Shown here: in pieces, positions 62,864 through 64,000 of the stretch
How the letters are laid out: each line of letters begins with the position of its first letter
Position numbering within the stretch: position 1 is the stretch's first letter
Source of the DNA: an uncultured Dehalococcoidia bacterium
GTDB lineage: Bacteria > Chloroflexota > Dehalococcoidia > Lucifugimonadales > UBA3495
Assembly (NCBI GenBank): GCA_951812625.1
Contig: CATOSP010000002.1
Location: forward strand, 186,001 to 250,000
Length of the DNA: 64,000 nucleotides
Reading direction: 5' to 3'
Notes under the pieces: generated by a model
Database searches by the model: none
What the model was told of the DNA's origin: nothing
The model's input: the letters and a program-made list of their open reading frames with translations, nothing else
Program-made: the position numbers and the translations under genes

Positions 62864-63180
62864 TCTTTCTTGACTCCGATGGGCCTTGATTCATCGTAGA
62901 AAGCTCACGACTGTAACAGTTGGTGTAAGTTCCATTCTGCAACGCCACACTTCTCCCCCGCAAGCAATAGAACTGTGTCCAGTGGCGTTACCGATGCTAG
63001 CCATGGCCAAAACCATTTTCAACACATAGGGCCAACCTTGAAAGGGCTACCCCCCACTTTACTGACATTTCCCCTCTTTCCAACCCCGAACATCCTTTCG
63101 TATCATGGTCCCTGTACAAATTGGCTCTCGCTATGTACGAGGCCAAAATCTGGAACGCCACTGAGGCACCGTGATGTACC
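62864..63180. other. Intergenic region upstream of a phage-like gene
   Basis: No gene or RNA is recognised in these 317 bases. Composition is mixed and C-rich tracts (CTCCCCCGC, CTACCCCCCAC) occur. It could contain a boundary of the mobile-element-like segment that follows, but no direct repeat pair was found within the window. Confidence 0.3.
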
Positions 63181-63708
63181 ATGTCGAAAAAACGCGCCAG
63201 ACTCTCCCGCCGGAGCCGCACCAAGGCCCACACCCCTGAACGCGCCAAATCCACCGGAACCCCTCTCCCTGTCTCAACCGGGGACGGGAGTGACCCCGAA
63301 CAGTCTACCCCCGACCGCGACCGGGGCGATTCCCTCACCTTTCGCCAGCAGTCCGCTATCTCCACCATCGCCGCCGCTCCCTCCGTAACCCAGGCCGCCC
63401 GCACCTCCGGCATCGGCGAGAGCACCATCCGTCGCTGGCTTGAAGACGAAGACTTCCGCGACGAACTGACCCGCCTCCGCCAGGAGCAGGCCGACTTGGC
63501 CAGCAAGGAACTCCAGGGACTCCTGACGCGTGGTGTCGATGTCCTTTCTGAGGCGATGAACGATCCCGACATCGGCGTCCGCCTCCGCGCTACCCGCTAC
63601 GCCTTTTCCTTCGCCCCTCAGATCGTTGATCTCGAAAAGCTCAAGACCGATGTCCAGGCCCTCGAATCGGCGTCTACCCTGGACCCACCCGGACTTCCTC
63701 GGAAGTAG
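63181..63708 (+). CDS. HTH protein, phage terminase-small-subunit-like
   Basis: A 175-residue protein. The first 50 residues are basic and Pro/Arg-rich; then LTFRQQSAISTIAAAPSVTQAARTSGIGESTIRRWLEDEDF is a helix-turn-helix in the form used by terminase small subunits and phage HTH proteins; a C-terminal helical region (LRQEQADLASKELQGLLTRGVDVLSEAM...RLRATRYAF) follows. Suggests a prophage or other mobile segment at the end of the window. No terminase large subunit lies within view. Confidence 0.75.
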   Translation: MSKKRARLSRRSRTKAHTPERAKSTGTPLPVSTGDGSDPEQSTPDRDRGDSLTFRQQSAISTIAAAPSVTQAARTSGIGESTIRRWLEDEDFRDELTRLRQEQADLASKELQGLLTRGVDVLSEAMNDPDIGVRLRATRYAFSFAPQIVDLEKLKTDVQALESASTLDPPGLPRK

Positions 63709-63776
63709 CCACTCCTGCTCGGTCGGGCTACGGGCCCCGACGGAATTCGTAAAAGTGAGCGGAAATGAGCGGAAAT

Positions 63777-63804
63777 GGAGGGGAAACTGAAATTTTTCCC
63801 CTCC
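63777..63804. repeat. 10-bp inverted repeat between phage-like genes
   Basis: GGAGGGGAAA and TTTCCCCTCC flank CTGAAATT. Just upstream TGAGCGGAAA occurs twice in tandem (63756-63775). Either a terminator without U-run or a protein-binding site. Confidence 0.5.
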
Positions 63805-63853
63805 AGTCACTCTCCCCCACGGGAATAAATCTCAAAGGAGCTGACACCGGAAA

Positions 63854-64000
63854 ATGAGAAGCGAAATCAGGTCCCTCCAGGCCCGCGTCCGTGCCCTCCA
63901 GCGCAAGTACGCTCCCCAACTCGCCTTCATCAAGCTGCGCCAACTGGCCGAGGATTACACCCTCGAACGCGAGAAAGCCCGCGACGAGCAAAAACCCCAG
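63854..64000 (+). CDS. Short helical ORF, truncated at the window end
   Basis: A frame of 49 codons open at the window edge, with AAAGGAG about 14 bases before its ATG. The peptide is Arg/Lys-rich and alpha-helical (EIRSLQARVRALQRKYAPQLA). Similar short basic helical proteins occur next to phage-like HTH genes, but I cannot name a family. Confidence 0.55.
   Translation, partial: MRSEIRSLQARVRALQRKYAPQLAFIKLRQLAEDYTLEREKARDEQKPQ

Overview
The window looks like chromosomal DNA of a Chloroflexota bacterium, possibly from the Dehalococcoidia/SAR202 side. This is inferred from gene content: many flavin- and CoA-dependent enzymes (three luciferase-like monooxygenases, CaiB, MmgE/PrpD, GMC oxidoreductase), split transketolase, a K+-type membrane pyrophosphatase, a type-2 isoleucyl-tRNA synthetase and PPOX/F420-like small flavoproteins. 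Nothing here settles the taxonomy: there is no rRNA and no tRNA. Most of the window is GC-rich and densely coded. The first ~0.7 kb, an intergenic patch near 5.8-6.0 kb, and the gene at 62.3-62.9 kb look AT-richer.

Region by region. 0-5.7 kb: a truncated hypothetical gene, then a coupled GDPD-GlcE-like-GlcF-like operon, a cytidylate-kinase-like protein and a GNAT. 6.1-9.4 kb (minus strand): trpA, AroH chorismate mutase and DAHP synthase, with an aromatic-rich 22-residue ORF between the last two, plus a CPBP protease. 9.6-16.9 kb (plus): GatC-like/amidase pair, phosphatase, HAD, trehalose-6-phosphate synthase, an unknown protein, a luciferase-like monooxygenase and a phosphodiesterase. 17-19.1 kb: hppA. 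19.6-23.6 kb: alpha/beta hydrolase, luciferase-like monooxygenase and a flavin-dependent halogenase-like protein. 23.7-26.6 kb: split transketolase and an amidohydrolase.

26.6-38 kb is rich in nucleic-acid maintenance genes: mug, thpR, alkA-like, ffh, an SbcC/Rad50 ATPase, mutM and ileS. 38-43.1 kb holds thiamine genes. thiC has a near-perfect promoter, a TPP riboswitch and an attenuator terminator, and its promoter is back-to-back with that of an HMG-CoA-lyase-like gene. 43.2-44.5 kb contains a BrnT/CopG toxin-antitoxin locus: the toxin frame lacks a usable start, and the antitoxin carries a tandem duplication of its ribbon-helix-helix unit. A second locus (VapBC, 51.7-52.3 kb) also has an intact antitoxin and a frameshifted toxin.

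44.6-56.1 kb: DinB-like protein, acyl-CoA-dehydrogenase-like flavoenzyme, beta-propeller, ComF, Nudix, MmgE/PrpD, ribokinase, CaiB, SbcD-like phosphoesterase, PPOX, acetamidase and KTSC. 56.2-62 kb (minus): an oxidative operon GMC-LLM-SDR-P450 with a dienelactone hydrolase upstream. 62.3-64 kb: a small membrane protein and phage-flavoured genes (terminase-small-subunit-like HTH and a truncated coiled-coil ORF), suggesting the edge of a mobile island. A ~52-bp double-hairpin intergenic repeat occurs at least three times (5.7, 52.4 and 62.0 kb), each time just upstream of a gene start.
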